The notes beneath the pieces are model-generated. The model saw only the letters and a program-made list of their open reading frames with translations. It had not been told where the DNA came from and made no database searches. DNA of 64,000 nucleotides from JANQOZ01 sp045106555 (lineage in GTDB: Bacteria > Pseudomonadota > Gammaproteobacteria > Xanthomonadales > SZUA-38). The position numbers and the translations under genes are program-made. The stretch covers positions 1-64,000 of the forward strand of contig JBGCET010000007.1 of assembly GCA_045106555.1 (NCBI GenBank). Reading direction: 5' to 3'. Shown in pieces: positions 6,861 through 13,758 of the stretch. Position 1 is the stretch's first letter. Every line of letters starts with the position of its first letter.

Positions 6861-7274
6861 ATGACGTATCGCGCTTTAGCCGTTGTTTTACTATTAGCAG
6901 GTTGCAGTGGTGGGGCAATTTCTTTGAAGCCAAGGCCAGATTTCGTTCCAGTATTTGTCCTTGGTGATAGGAGCGGTAACCCAGATGTTGCAATGGAATG
7001 GGTTCGTCCAAAGAACATTGGTCGTATCATTTATCCAGCGAAACTGGGTCATCCTCGGAGATACTATTTCCAAACCGGAACCTACGAGGCCATAATTTAT
7101 TCGTGCAATTTCAATTGCGAAAATTACATATTTCCGCATGGCACAATGCCAATTGAATTCGTTGTTCCAAACATCAAGAGAGGGTTCCTAAATTGTGAAA
7201 TTGTTGATGGGCAGGGCCCGCGGCTGTCGGTTTCTAACTCGGCAATGCAGCTGACCGGCTGCGCCGGCGGCTAA
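6861..7274 (+). CDS. Cassette 8: putative lipoprotein
   Basis: A 137-residue protein. MTYRALAVVLLLAGCSGG gives a clean lipobox (L-A-G-C, Cys15). The mature part has paired cysteines (YSCNFNCEN) and no recognised family. The ATG is 13 bp after the crossover. The last dozen residues (SAMQLTGCAGG) are read from attC8, the same attC-encoded tail as in cassette 3 but in a lipoprotein. Confidence 0.72.
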   Translation: MTYRALAVVLLLAGCSGGAISLKPRPDFVPVFVLGDRSGNPDVAMEWVRPKNIGRIIYPAKLGHPRRYYFQTGTYEAIIYSCNFNCENYIFPHGTMPIEFVVPNIKRGFLNCEIVDGQGPRLSVSNSAMQLTGCAGG

Positions 7275-7289
7275 AGCTAGTCGTTATTG
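7232..7289 (+). other. attC: attC8 (58 bp)
   Basis: R'' is TTCTAAC (7232-7238) and R' is GTTATTG (7283-7289). The stem is GCAGCTGACCGGC-TGCG-CCGGCGGCT. The TTG in R' is the probable start codon of cassette 9. Confidence 0.9.
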
Positions 7290-7748
7290 CTCTTGAGAAT
7301 TCTCAAACCAGTAATCTTGTGCATGCTGTTGGTCTCTTGCCACTCATCACCAGAGGAAACGGAAAAAGCCAAGTTGCTCGGTGAACGACTGATGGATTCT
7401 GTTGTGAAATATCCCGAGGTTGTTCTCAATCAAAAAAGAGATTTCGAGGGTGTTGTGATAATCGGTGGTGGCTTAGCGGATCGGTTATTCAATCTGGCAT
7501 CACTATTTCGCGAAGGGTGTTCGTCGGAAGCGTTTGCTGGCCCATCGCCGGTGCATGGCGAGTTCTGGGATACGCATCATCTATACTTGGTGTGCAATGG
7601 AAAACAGATGTTGGGCGTGCGTTTGAAGTACCAAAAACGAATCGACAAATTTCATATCCGCGGCTACTGGTCGCCAAACCGCAATAACAAGTTGCTGCAG
7701 CCGCCCTCGGCGGCAGCTGAAGCTAGTCGTTATGCTCTGAAGTTGTAA
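7287..7748 (+). CDS. Cassette 9: putative lipoprotein reading through its attC
   Basis: A 153-residue protein from a TTG start (7287) that belongs to the R' core of attC8; TTG 7293 is an alternative. The N terminus MLLRILKPVILCMLLVSCHS is a lipoprotein signal with lipobox L-V-S-C. The mature domain includes GVVIIGGGLADRLFNLASLF and a cysteine pair. The frame stays open through all of attC9 and ends 13 bp inside the next cassette, so its tail (AAAEASRYALKL) depends on what is inserted downstream. Function unknown. Confidence 0.65.
   Translation: MLLRILKPVILCMLLVSCHSSPEETEKAKLLGERLMDSVVKYPEVVLNQKRDFEGVVIIGGGLADRLFNLASLFREGCSSEAFAGPSPVHGEFWDTHHLYLVCNGKQMLGVRLKYQKRIDKFHIRGYWSPNRNNKLLQPPSAAAEASRYALKL
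7682..7735 (+). other. attC: attC9 (54 bp)
   Basis: R'' is CAATAAC (7682-7688) and R' is GTTATGC (7729-7735). The body is a short GCTGCAGCCGCC-CTC-GGCGGCAGCTGAAGC hairpin. It is the shortest complete attC here and is entirely inside the cassette 9 reading frame. Confidence 0.85.
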
Positions 7749-7771
7749 CCTGTAACGTTATGGGTTACATT
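7743..7771 (+). promoter_or_regulatory. higBA promoter with palindromic operator
   Basis: TGTAACC (7744-7750) and GGTTACA (7763-7769) form a perfect 7-bp inverted repeat around an inner TAACGTTA. The arms coincide with a -35-like TTGTAA (7743-7748) and a -10-like TACATT (7766-7771) at 17-bp spacing. This fits autorepression by the HigA antitoxin. Confidence 0.6.
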
Positions 7772-7779
7772 GTCTGTCA

Positions 7780-8058
7780 ATGATTCAGAGCTTCGCTCAT
7801 AAGGGTCTCGAGAGATTCTTTGTCAAAGGCACTAAGTCGGGTATTCAGGCAAAGCATGCTCGAAAACTCAGTCTCATTCTTGGTCGTTTGAATGCATCGA
7901 TCGGCCCCGAAGATATGAACTTGCCGGGTTTGGGGCTTCATCAACTTACGGGAGATCGGTCGGGTATCTGGTCAGTGAAAGTTAGTGGCAACTGGCGTGT
8001 TACCTTTCGGTTCGTTGGTCAAGATGCTGAAGTTGTGAACTACGAGGATTATCACTGA
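7780..8058 (+). CDS. higB: Cassette 10: HigB-type mRNA interferase toxin
   Basis: A 92-residue RelE/ParE-superfamily toxin of the HigB (proteic killer) type. It begins MIQSFAHKGLERFF, continues with MNLPGLGLHQL-G-R-G-WSVKVSGNWRVTFRF and ends VVNYEDYH, all characteristic. HigB toxins cleave mRNA on translating ribosomes. The toxin gene precedes the antitoxin gene, as usual for hig, and its TGA overlaps the antitoxin Shine-Dalgarno sequence. TA cassettes are common in large chromosomal integrons, where they are thought to limit array loss. Confidence 0.92.
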   Translation: MIQSFAHKGLERFFVKGTKSGIQAKHARKLSLILGRLNASIGPEDMNLPGLGLHQLTGDRSGIWSVKVSGNWRVTFRFVGQDAEVVNYEDYH

Positions 8059-8067
8059 GGTGAACAA

Positions 8068-8355
8068 ATGTTGATGCATAATCCGCCTCATCCAGGCGAA
8101 ATTTTGAAAGAGCTCTGTATGGAGCCTCTTGGGCTAACTGTTACTGATACAGCGAAAGCTTTGGGCGTAAGTCGGAAGACCTTGTCCAGCGTAATCAATG
8201 GTCGGTCCGGGATTAGTCCGGAAATGGCCGTGCGTCTATCTATAGCGTTTGATACCTCCGCAGAGAGTTGGCTCAGTCAGCAATTGCAATATGATTTGTG
8301 GCATGCCGAGCACCGCAGAAAAGATCTAAATGTCGAACGGCTATCGGCAGCGTAG
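8068..8355 (+). CDS. higA: Cassette 10: HigA-type antitoxin
   Basis: A 95-residue XRE-type antitoxin: HNPPHPGEILKE near the N terminus, then the helix-turn-helix VTDTAKALGVSRKTLSSVIN and ISPEMAVRLSIAFDTSAESW, the classic HigA/VapI layout. Start ATG 8068 with GAGG 7 bp upstream. It should neutralise HigB and bind the palindrome at 7744-7769. The pair shares one cassette closed by attC10. Confidence 0.93.
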   Translation: MLMHNPPHPGEILKELCMEPLGLTVTDTAKALGVSRKTLSSVINGRSGISPEMAVRLSIAFDTSAESWLSQQLQYDLWHAEHRRKDLNVERLSAA

Positions 8356-8364
8356 GCGGACCAC

Positions 8365-8425
8365 GCATAACTCGGCGCTGCAGCGGACCGGCCTAAAGGC
8401 CAGCCGCTAAGCTTGGGCGTTAGGT
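8365..8425 (+). other. attC: attC10 (61 bp)
   Basis: R'' is GCATAAC (8365-8371) and R' is GTTAGGT (8419-8425), a perfect GTTRRRY. The body is GCAGCGGACCGGCCT-AAA-GGCCAGCCGCTAAGC. Confidence 0.9.
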
Positions 8426-8446
8426 GTCTAGCGGAGAAGCCACACT

Positions 8447-8764
8447 ATGGAGCTTAAACTAGACGCTGATCGTTTCGACGATCTACAACCTTGGTACGTT
8501 GGCGAACTCATTGAGTCCATTAAGCGCGATCTCGAAGCCGCCGGTATCCAGGGTGAGAAGCTAAAAGAACTGTGTGGCAATATCGCTTTTAGCGTGTGTA
8601 CGCAGATTGATAGCAGTGCAGGTTTCGAAGTTGACGGGATTGAGTACGAATCGCTATTAGCGTTCTCTGCGAACGGCGAACAACCATTCTTCCCTGGCGG
8701 CAACTCGTATCTCCACGAATACGTCTTCGGAGTACTCGGTGAAGTATTTGAGAACGACACCTAA
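8447..8764 (+). CDS. Cassette 11: hypothetical acidic protein
   Basis: A 105-residue soluble acidic protein with no signal peptide. Notable segments are RFDDLQPWYVGELIESIKRD and KLKELCGNIAFSVCTQID. A small acidic, conserved-looking protein of this size in an integron could be an immunity-type protein, but nothing proves that. ATG 8447 has GGAG about 11 bp upstream. Its TAA is in the R'' core of attC11. Confidence 0.72.
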   Translation: MELKLDADRFDDLQPWYVGELIESIKRDLEAAGIQGEKLKELCGNIAFSVCTQIDSSAGFEVDGIEYESLLAFSANGEQPFFPGGNSYLHEYVFGVLGEVFENDT

Positions 8765-8857
8765 CCAGCGCAAGCAATGGACGGCCCCGTCTGTCACGCC
8801 TTTTGCCTACGCAAAAGCCGACGCCAGCCGGCACCGCCACTGTTGCGGGCGTTAGCC
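8759..8857 (+). other. attC: attC11 (99 bp)
   Basis: R'' is ACCTAAC (8759-8765, perfect consensus) and R' is GTTAGCC (8851-8857). It is the longest attC in the array and carries a second internal hairpin (CTTTTGC-CTAC-GCAAAAG). Its first 70 bp resemble attC14. Confidence 0.88.
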
Positions 8858-8873
8858 ATTGATCGAGGTTGTC

Positions 8874-9272
8874 ATGATTATTATGGAAGTTTCGTTAAAT
8901 GGTGTTCAGCTAGCTCGCGCAGGTCGAGCGGACATGAACGTTCTGGATGTAACCATCGCTGCGCTTGGCGTCCTTGGTCCAAATTCGAACGGTACAGTGC
9001 CTATTGGAGAAGGCTACAAGCTCCAGTTACATGTAGGAGGTTTATCCCAACCACCAGATGGAGGTCCAGGGGAGTTACTAAATTGGAATGGACCACACAC
9101 TCTTGATATCGGCGACGAAATTTCTGTGAGACTCACAGACGGAGAATCACCTGATGCACCGATTCATTTCAAGCCCCGGCCAGAACCAAAAAAGGTCTCT
9201 CGAAGAGAATGGGAAGCATCAAGAGATTTCTACCTGAGGCATAGAGCAGATTTCGAAACGGAGAATGGCTAA
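8874..9272 (+). CDS. Cassette 12: hypothetical protein
   Basis: A 132-residue soluble protein. The N-terminal half looks beta-rich (MEVSLNGVQLARAG, VPIGEGYKLQLHVGG, IGDEISVRLTDG), with a charged helical C terminus (RREWEASRDFYLRHRADFE). No family is recognised. ATG 8874 is preferred because GAGG lies 6 bp upstream; TTG 8859 is possible but abuts the attC11 core. The TAA lies in the R'' core of attC12. Confidence 0.68.
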   Translation: MIIMEVSLNGVQLARAGRADMNVLDVTIAALGVLGPNSNGTVPIGEGYKLQLHVGGLSQPPDGGPGELLNWNGPHTLDIGDEISVRLTDGESPDAPIHFKPRPEPKKVSRREWEASRDFYLRHRADFETENG

Positions 9273-9338
9273 CAAATACATCCAGCGGACGGCCAAAACG
9301 CTTCGCGTTTCGTCCGCAGCTGATGCTGGACGTTATGT
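9268..9338 (+). other. attC: attC12 (71 bp)
   Basis: R'' is GGCTAAC (9268-9274) and R' is GTTATGT (9332-9338). The body is CAGCGGACGGCCAAAACGC-TTC-GCGTTTCGTCCGCAGCTGATGC. R' supplies the ATG of the next gene. Confidence 0.9.
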
Positions 9339-9949
9339 TTTCCAGGATTAATCGAAAAACATCTCAGAAGTTTGTATTTCATTTGGCCATATACTCTGCG
9401 TTCGTGAATTATTTCGCCACGCTCGGTTTCGGCGGTACGGTGTTGATAGGGTTCGGAGGCGCCGTGTTTGCCGCTATTCCATGCGGGGTCGCTTGGCTAT
9501 GGCTACATCGCCATCGCCGATATCGATGGCAAGAATTCTCGTCTAATATCTTGGCTGTTGGAATATGTATTGTTGGGCTGGCGCTAGTTCTATCAAACGC
9601 ATTGGTCGAGCCTAATCCTGCCACTGCGGGCCAGGCTGTTAAATTTGAAATCGACACAGAGCTAGAGCAACTTACCACATGTGATTGTTCAATTTGTCGG
9701 CGAAAAAACGCCTTGATGGTCAAGGTTCATGAAAGTTCAATGCGAATACTCTGTAGTGATGATGCGCTAACAACCTACGTATTTAACACGCAAACGGCGC
9801 AACACTTTTTTTGCAAAATTTGTGGGATTTATCCTTTTCATCGAAAACGCGTTACACCAGACTATTTTGGCGTTAACGTATTCTGCCTCGAGGGCTTTGA
9901 CTTGAGCGACATTCCTGTTTGTGCCACTGATGGAAAAGGAATGTCATGA
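9335..9949 (+). CDS. Cassette 13: membrane domain fused to truncated GFA/CENP-V domain
   Basis: A 204-residue chimera. Residues 1-100 hold about three hydrophobic segments (FVFHLAIYSAFVNYF, GTVLIGFGGAVFAAIPCGVA, NILAVGICIVGLALVL). Residues about 105-204 match the GFA (glutathione-dependent formaldehyde-activating-like, zinc) domain: CDCSICRRKNAL, then HFFCKICGIYPFHRKRVTP and FGVNVFCLEGFD. The usual N-terminal Cys-x-Cys zinc motif of GFA proteins is missing, replaced by the membrane part joined at about GQAVKFEIDTELE. Zinc binding and activity are therefore doubtful. The ATG is inside the R' core of attC12. Confidence 0.78.
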   Translation: MFSRINRKTSQKFVFHLAIYSAFVNYFATLGFGGTVLIGFGGAVFAAIPCGVAWLWLHRHRRYRWQEFSSNILAVGICIVGLALVLSNALVEPNPATAGQAVKFEIDTELEQLTTCDCSICRRKNALMVKVHESSMRILCSDDALTTYVFNTQTAQHFFCKICGIYPFHRKRVTPDYFGVNVFCLEGFDLSDIPVCATDGKGMS

Positions 9950-9962
9950 TGTCGTTCATGGG

Positions 9963-9986
9963 AGTTAACTGGAGCCGACGTTAGAT
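9963..9986 (+). other. attC: attC13 remnant (24 bp)
   Basis: AGTTAAC (9963-9969) and GTTAGAT (9980-9986) look like R'' and R' cores, but only 10 bp separate them, so the stem-loop is gone. This is probably a decayed attC left by an internal deletion. Confidence 0.5.
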
Positions 9987-10353
9987 GTACTCTGGTGGAA
10001 AATTCAAGATTGCCGACTTACCTAGCGTTCGGCGTCCGGAAGTCAGCCCGCCAATTCTGCTGCTGTTGGTCATTCCTTTTTACACTGTCTTGCTCGTTGG
10101 CATACTTCTGTATTTTCTATTGACTCATCTAGAGCTGGGTAAGCCATATTTTTCTCTTACAGAGAGCGTGGTGTTGGTTTGTGGAGGTGGATTGCTGCCC
10201 ATCATCGTGACCTGGGCGTTGTCTACCAACCGATCCTGGAGCAACTACCTGATACTGTTTCAATTTGGTTTGCTGCCATGGATTGTTCAGGCAGCTAGGC
10301 CGGGCATTTTCGGGGACGGTCTTGGTGTTCCGCCACTAGTGCGCTTGGAATGA
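9985..10353 (+). CDS. Cassette 14: membrane protein with chimeric 3' end
   Basis: A 122-residue protein with three predicted helices (ILLLLVIPFYTVLLVGILLY, SVVLVCGGGLLPIIVTWAL and a shorter LILFQFGLLPWIV). From about residue 105 the frame crosses into DNA that encodes an acetyltransferase remnant in another frame, so the last 18 or so residues are probably not original. The ATG overlaps the R' core of attC13. The stop overlaps the ATG of the GNAT fragment (ATGA). Function unknown. Confidence 0.55.
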   Translation: MYSGGKFKIADLPSVRRPEVSPPILLLLVIPFYTVLLVGILLYFLLTHLELGKPYFSLTESVVLVCGGGLLPIIVTWALSTNRSWSNYLILFQFGLLPWIVQAARPGIFGDGLGVPPLVRLE

Positions 10354-10538
10354 TGACCCAACTCGTTTTTGCCGAATTGGAATTTCGAAAGCTTGTGGCA
10401 CCGGTGCTTGAACCCAACCTGGCTTCGATGCGCGTATTGGAAAAGTGTGGTTATAAGTCGGAGGGGTGTTTCAGGAACCACGTCTTTAAGGACGGCACGT
10501 ACTTTGATGTATTCCAGTATGCGAAACATTACTCATAA
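10299..10538 (+). pseudogene. GNAT acetyltransferase, 3' fragment
   Basis: The frame reads FRGRSWCSATSALGMM, then VAPVLEPNLASMRVLEKCGY and KDGTYFDVFQYAKHY. This matches the C-terminal 40% of RimJ/RimL-type N-acetyltransferases, from the acetyl-CoA loop (R-G-x-x) onward. A TAG at 10296-10298 closes the frame just before the match, and the N-terminal half is absent. An open frame from ATG 10350 could give a 62-residue peptide without the CoA-binding loop. It sits out of frame downstream of the cassette 14 membrane gene, so it is read as a deletion or fusion scar. Confidence 0.75.
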
Positions 10539-10610
10539 CCAGCGCAAGCAATGGACGCCTTTGTCTGTGACGCCTTTTACTTTCGCAGTAGCCTCGCCAG
10601 CTGGCAGCGC
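10533..10610 (+). other. attC: attC14, 3'-truncated; distal end of array
   Basis: R'' TCATAAC (10533-10539) is followed by about 65 bp resembling attC11 (CCAGCGCAAGCAATGGACG...). The final R' GTT core is missing: the expected GCGTTAG is replaced by CGCCTAG, and the sequence runs into the converging oxygenase gene. The array appears to end here. Confidence 0.7.
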
Positions 10611-10616
10611 GCCTAG

Positions 10617-11309
10617 TCAGTCTGAATCAAACAACCAGCCGGTAATGGAATAACGTCCGCTGCGAGCGAAGCTTGCTACCTGGGAAACAAAATGATCCTG
10701 GGGAACCTGAAACAGGCACAGGCTGTTGAAATGCGGCGCCAGTACGGCGCGAATCTCGCCTTCTGACACCAGGTTCAACTGTCCGCCCCAGTCGCACTGC
10801 CAGCCTTTGGTGAAATTCATCACGTACGCATAGCGGCGCTGTTTACCGGAATAGGTGTCGTCGTGGGTGCGCAGGAAGTGGCCCGGCTGATACAAACAGG
10901 CGTGAGCGTCTGCGCGTTGCAGTGATGGCCGGCCGGTAAGCTCCCGCCAGATAGGCATGCATTCAGGAGATGCCAGCCAGTCGGCCCATGGGGCACAAAT
11001 TGGACTATCTGCTGGCACCACGTCACGGCGCAAATAGGAAAAGGAAAATCCGCTGCGGGATTGGCGGCGCAGGTTCTCACTCAGACGGGCTCGACCAGCA
11101 GCACTGAGCGCCTTCAGTTCATCGGCGCTGACGGCCAAAGGGCCATCAGGCCCGGTGATCGACAAATCCCATTGGGTCAGGGTGTTGAGTTCCTCCGCCA
11201 GCGAGTCGGCGCCGGTTGGAACAAGAAATGAGTCAATCTGAATATAGCCCTGTTGGTCCAACGCTTGGGCGATGGCCGTCCGGTCTAATGCCGGGTTCAG
11301 GCTGATCAA
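10617..11309 (-). CDS. 2OG-Fe(II) oxygenase, prolyl-hydroxylase-like
   Basis: A 230-residue protein. It has the jelly-roll iron site HDDT (H-x-D within HFLRTHDDTYSGK), the strand YAYVMNFTKGW, the distal histidine in PQDHFVSQV and the 2-oxoglutarate arginine in GRYSITGWL. This resembles the P4H/SM-20 type that hydroxylates proline or other residues. The start is TTG 11309, whose TTGA overlaps the stop of the nuclease gene upstream, so translation is probably coupled. Its 3' end faces the distal end of the integron. The substrate is unknown. Confidence 0.82.
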   Translation of the reverse strand: MISLNPALDRTAIAQALDQQGYIQIDSFLVPTGADSLAEELNTLTQWDLSITGPDGPLAVSADELKALSAAGRARLSENLRRQSRSGFSFSYLRRDVVPADSPICAPWADWLASPECMPIWRELTGRPSLQRADAHACLYQPGHFLRTHDDTYSGKQRRYAYVMNFTKGWQCDWGGQLNLVSEGEIRAVLAPHFNSLCLFQVPQDHFVSQVASFARSGRYSITGWLFDSD

Positions 11310-13042
11310 AACTGAAAATCCACCACTATAGGGTCGTGATCGGAGCTGCGCAGCGGGTCGGGTTGGTACAGCTCGGCGGGTTTGTCACCCTCGTGGTAAT
11401 CCAGCCAGGCGGGATAGTCGGCGTTAATGTGCCAGTAGCCGGCGCCTCTAAGCTGCGATGACAGGGTTCGCCCGGCCATGGCCTGATCCAGGGACCCGGC
11501 GGCACCTCGGAATATGTACGAATACTGAGGGTTGCGTCGGGCCACCAGAGAACGATACCCGTTGTCAGCCAGGAACTGGACTGGATCTTCCCGGGAGTAC
11601 GCGTTGAAATCGCCGATAAGCAGAGTGGATCTTGGGTTTAAGTGGGGGGCGGCCTCAATCCATGCGGTTAATTCGGTCACGGCCTGGGTGCGGCTGTCGT
11701 TCCAGCAGCCTTGGCCATCACGTTTATCTGCATTCGGGCCTTCAGCATTTCCACAGCCTTTGGACTTCAGGTGCAGGGCAATGGTGGTGAAGGTCTGGCC
11801 ACTTTCCAAGTGACGCAGCGTTTGCGCCAGCGCTGGGCGGTTGAGATAGGAAAATGGGCCGCGAGTGAGAGTGTCGGCGGGCCGAGTTTCCTCTATCGTG
11901 TCGCTGGCATACAAAATACCAACGGCAATTTCGTCATCGCCCAAAGCGCCGCTGGGCGTTCGAGAGATTTGATACTCGCGACCACTGGCCGCACTGAGTG
12001 CGCGCTGAAGGTCAGCCACCGCGCTGTTGGGCCCGTTGCCGTCATTTTCCAGCTCCGACAGGGCGATCACGTCAGCGTTGAGAGTTTTTAGTGCCGCTAC
12101 CAGCTTGGCCAGCTGACGCGCATATTCGCTTCTAGACCGTGCGCCACGGGAGGTGGGGAAGTCTCCGCCGTCACCATCGCCGTTGAACAGGTTCAGCACG
12201 TTGAACCCCACCACGCGTAAGTTTCCTCGGGCAGTGGGAGCAGGCGGTACCTTACGTGGCTTGGTGCTGGACTTAACGGTTTGAGTGAGCTGCAGACGAT
12301 AACCGCGCCGGTCGTCCATGATGCCTGTCAGTCCGGTTGCCGTTTGGCCGATTGCGGGAAGACCATTGGCCGAGTCGGGCCACCAGCTGATCTGGCCTTG
12401 ATAGCGTTGGCCGCTAAGGTCATCCAGGGTGACTGATCGACGTAAGTTGGCAGTGCGGACCTGTTCGGCAATGTACCCCGGCTCGGCAACCTCGGTGGGC
12501 CAAAACAAGCGTTCTCCTGCAGCCACGACGGCTTCGCCATCGCTGCCCACACGGGTTACGTCGGAAAACCGGAGAGTGCCGCTCAGTTCTACCCGCATGG
12601 CTTCCAGGCTTTCGATGTGGCGACCTTTCAACGGCAAAACGATAGCCTCAGGGGCTGGCAGGTTGGCAGCTCCGCAGGCTGTCAAAGCTTCAACGTTAAT
12701 GGTGGTTAAGCGGCGATCCAGCTCAACAACGGTGCCCGCTACGCGGACCAAAGTGCCGGGCTTTTCAGCGATGTCGACGCCGAAAAGCGCTTCCGATGAG
12801 TTGGGTCTGCCGTCGCCGGTTTCGCTTTGGATGAATGACCCTTCGATGACGCCGTCACGATCGCGGTAATTGGCGGTCACTATGCCTTCGGTGACCACGC
12901 TCTGCCCGATCAGCGGGCTGTCGAAGTTGAAACCCTGAATTTGGGATATGGGCGTGAAAGGATCGGCACAGCTCCCGGTGCGAGAACTTTGACAGCCGCT
13001 GAGCGCAAGCGCAGCAAGGCCGATGAGGCCGATCGAGCGCAT
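11306..13042 (-). CDS. ExeM/NucH-type extracellular endonuclease lipoprotein
   Basis: A 578-residue protein. The ATG at 13042 gives a lipoprotein signal (IGLIGLAALALSGC). The N-terminal half, about residues 25-250, has the OB-like pattern of ExeM proteins. The C-terminal half is an endonuclease/exonuclease/phosphatase domain: VLNLFNG, the metal glutamate in LSELENDG, LHLKSKG, GDFNAYSREDP and the terminal SSDHDPIVV. Family members are secreted or cell-surface DNases used in nutrient recovery and biofilm turnover. A further upstream ATG (13072) overlaps the cytochrome gene and would bury the lipobox. Confidence 0.85.
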   Translation of the reverse strand: MRSIGLIGLAALALSGCQSSRTGSCADPFTPISQIQGFNFDSPLIGQSVVTEGIVTANYRDRDGVIEGSFIQSETGDGRPNSSEALFGVDIAEKPGTLVRVAGTVVELDRRLTTINVEALTACGAANLPAPEAIVLPLKGRHIESLEAMRVELSGTLRFSDVTRVGSDGEAVVAAGERLFWPTEVAEPGYIAEQVRTANLRRSVTLDDLSGQRYQGQISWWPDSANGLPAIGQTATGLTGIMDDRRGYRLQLTQTVKSSTKPRKVPPAPTARGNLRVVGFNVLNLFNGDGDGGDFPTSRGARSRSEYARQLAKLVAALKTLNADVIALSELENDGNGPNSAVADLQRALSAASGREYQISRTPSGALGDDEIAVGILYASDTIEETRPADTLTRGPFSYLNRPALAQTLRHLESGQTFTTIALHLKSKGCGNAEGPNADKRDGQGCWNDSRTQAVTELTAWIEAAPHLNPRSTLLIGDFNAYSREDPVQFLADNGYRSLVARRNPQYSYIFRGAAGSLDQAMAGRTLSSQLRGAGYWHINADYPAWLDYHEGDKPAELYQPDPLRSSDHDPIVVDFQF

Positions 13043-13047
13043 TTGGC

Positions 13048-13560
13048 TTACTGGAGTTGGTCGACCATCCATTGCACGGTAACGGTGACCTGTTCGTCAC
13101 TCAGATCCATCCGACCGCCTCTAGCCGGCATAAGGCCAGCGGAGCCTTGGTAGCCTTCAATGGCGTGCTGAATCAGTGTGTCCATGCCCTGAGCCAGTCG
13201 AGGCTCCCAAGCAGCCTGTTCCAGTTTCGGCGAACCCGCCACGCCACTGGTGTGACAGGCTGAGCACACGTTGTTGTAGATCAGGGAGCCGTCGGTGGAG
13301 CCGTCGAAGGCCAGCTTCGGTACGTCGGCGGCAGCAGCAGCCTGGGCTGCAGCTAGCGCCGCTGCGCCGGTTTCACCCGCATACGCGGTGCCCACAGGGG
13401 CAATTCGAGCCTCAAGCGCCGCCAGTTTGTCCGGATTATTCGGTCTGGAGGTGTTTTTGTTCAGCTGAATGGAGGCCAGGATGATGATCACAGTAAATAC
13501 GGCCAGCCCTGCAATCAGCAGAGCAAAGTTTTTCATAAAAGTTCGGTCTTGGTCGCTCAC
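13048..13560 (-). CDS. Membrane-anchored cytochrome c5 family protein
   Basis: A 170-residue protein with an N-terminal anchor (FALLIAGLAVFTVIIILAS), an Ala-rich linker and a c-type heme domain with CSACH (C-x-x-C-H) and a downstream methionine ligand in GLMPARGG. Cytochrome c5 proteins carry electrons in the periplasm. The start is the GTG of MSDQDRTFMKNF; the ATG at 13536 is an alternative. It lies just upstream of the nuclease gene with a gap of only a few bases. Confidence 0.87.
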   Translation of the reverse strand: MSDQDRTFMKNFALLIAGLAVFTVIIILASIQLNKNTSRPNNPDKLAALEARIAPVGTAYAGETGAAALAAAQAAAAADVPKLAFDGSTDGSLIYNNVCSACHTSGVAGSPKLEQAAWEPRLAQGMDTLIQHAIEGYQGSAGLMPARGGRMDLSDEQVTVTVQWMVDQLQ

Positions 13561-13758
13561 CGCGAAGGCCCCTGGCGCAAAAAAAATCCGCGTGATTATA
13601 ACGGTCCCGCTGCGCCCTGTCTCCCGCCAATTGTGTCGGAATGATGCTGGCTGTGTCGTGTGCTTAGCAGTAAACTCGTAGACAGGTCACGCAGGTGATC
13701 GGTCCGCAGGTGCTGTGGCGACGGCGCTGAGGGTCATCAACACTTGAGGGAACACATC
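13561..13758. other. Divergent intergenic region, cytochrome c5 / DadA-like
   Basis: About 200 bp that must carry both promoters. No well-scored sigma-70 pair or operator was found by eye. Confidence 0.35.

Larger units (their letters stand above)
2440..10610. mobile_element. Sedentary chromosomal integron (intI, attI, ~14 cassettes)
   Basis: An integron integrase gene on the minus strand is followed by an attI-like junction at 3732/3733 and a run of small plus-strand genes. Most genes are followed by a 54-99 bp imperfect palindrome opening with an AAC-type core and ending in a GTTRRRY-like core. Twelve complete attC sites, one 24-bp remnant and one 3'-truncated site were located. Several attC stems share the same GCAGCTGACCGGC...GCCGGCAGCTGA body, as expected of sedentary chromosomal arrays. 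Cassette genes look more AT-rich than flanking genes. There is no transposase or resistance gene, so this is not a clinical mobile integron. Confidence 0.93.
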
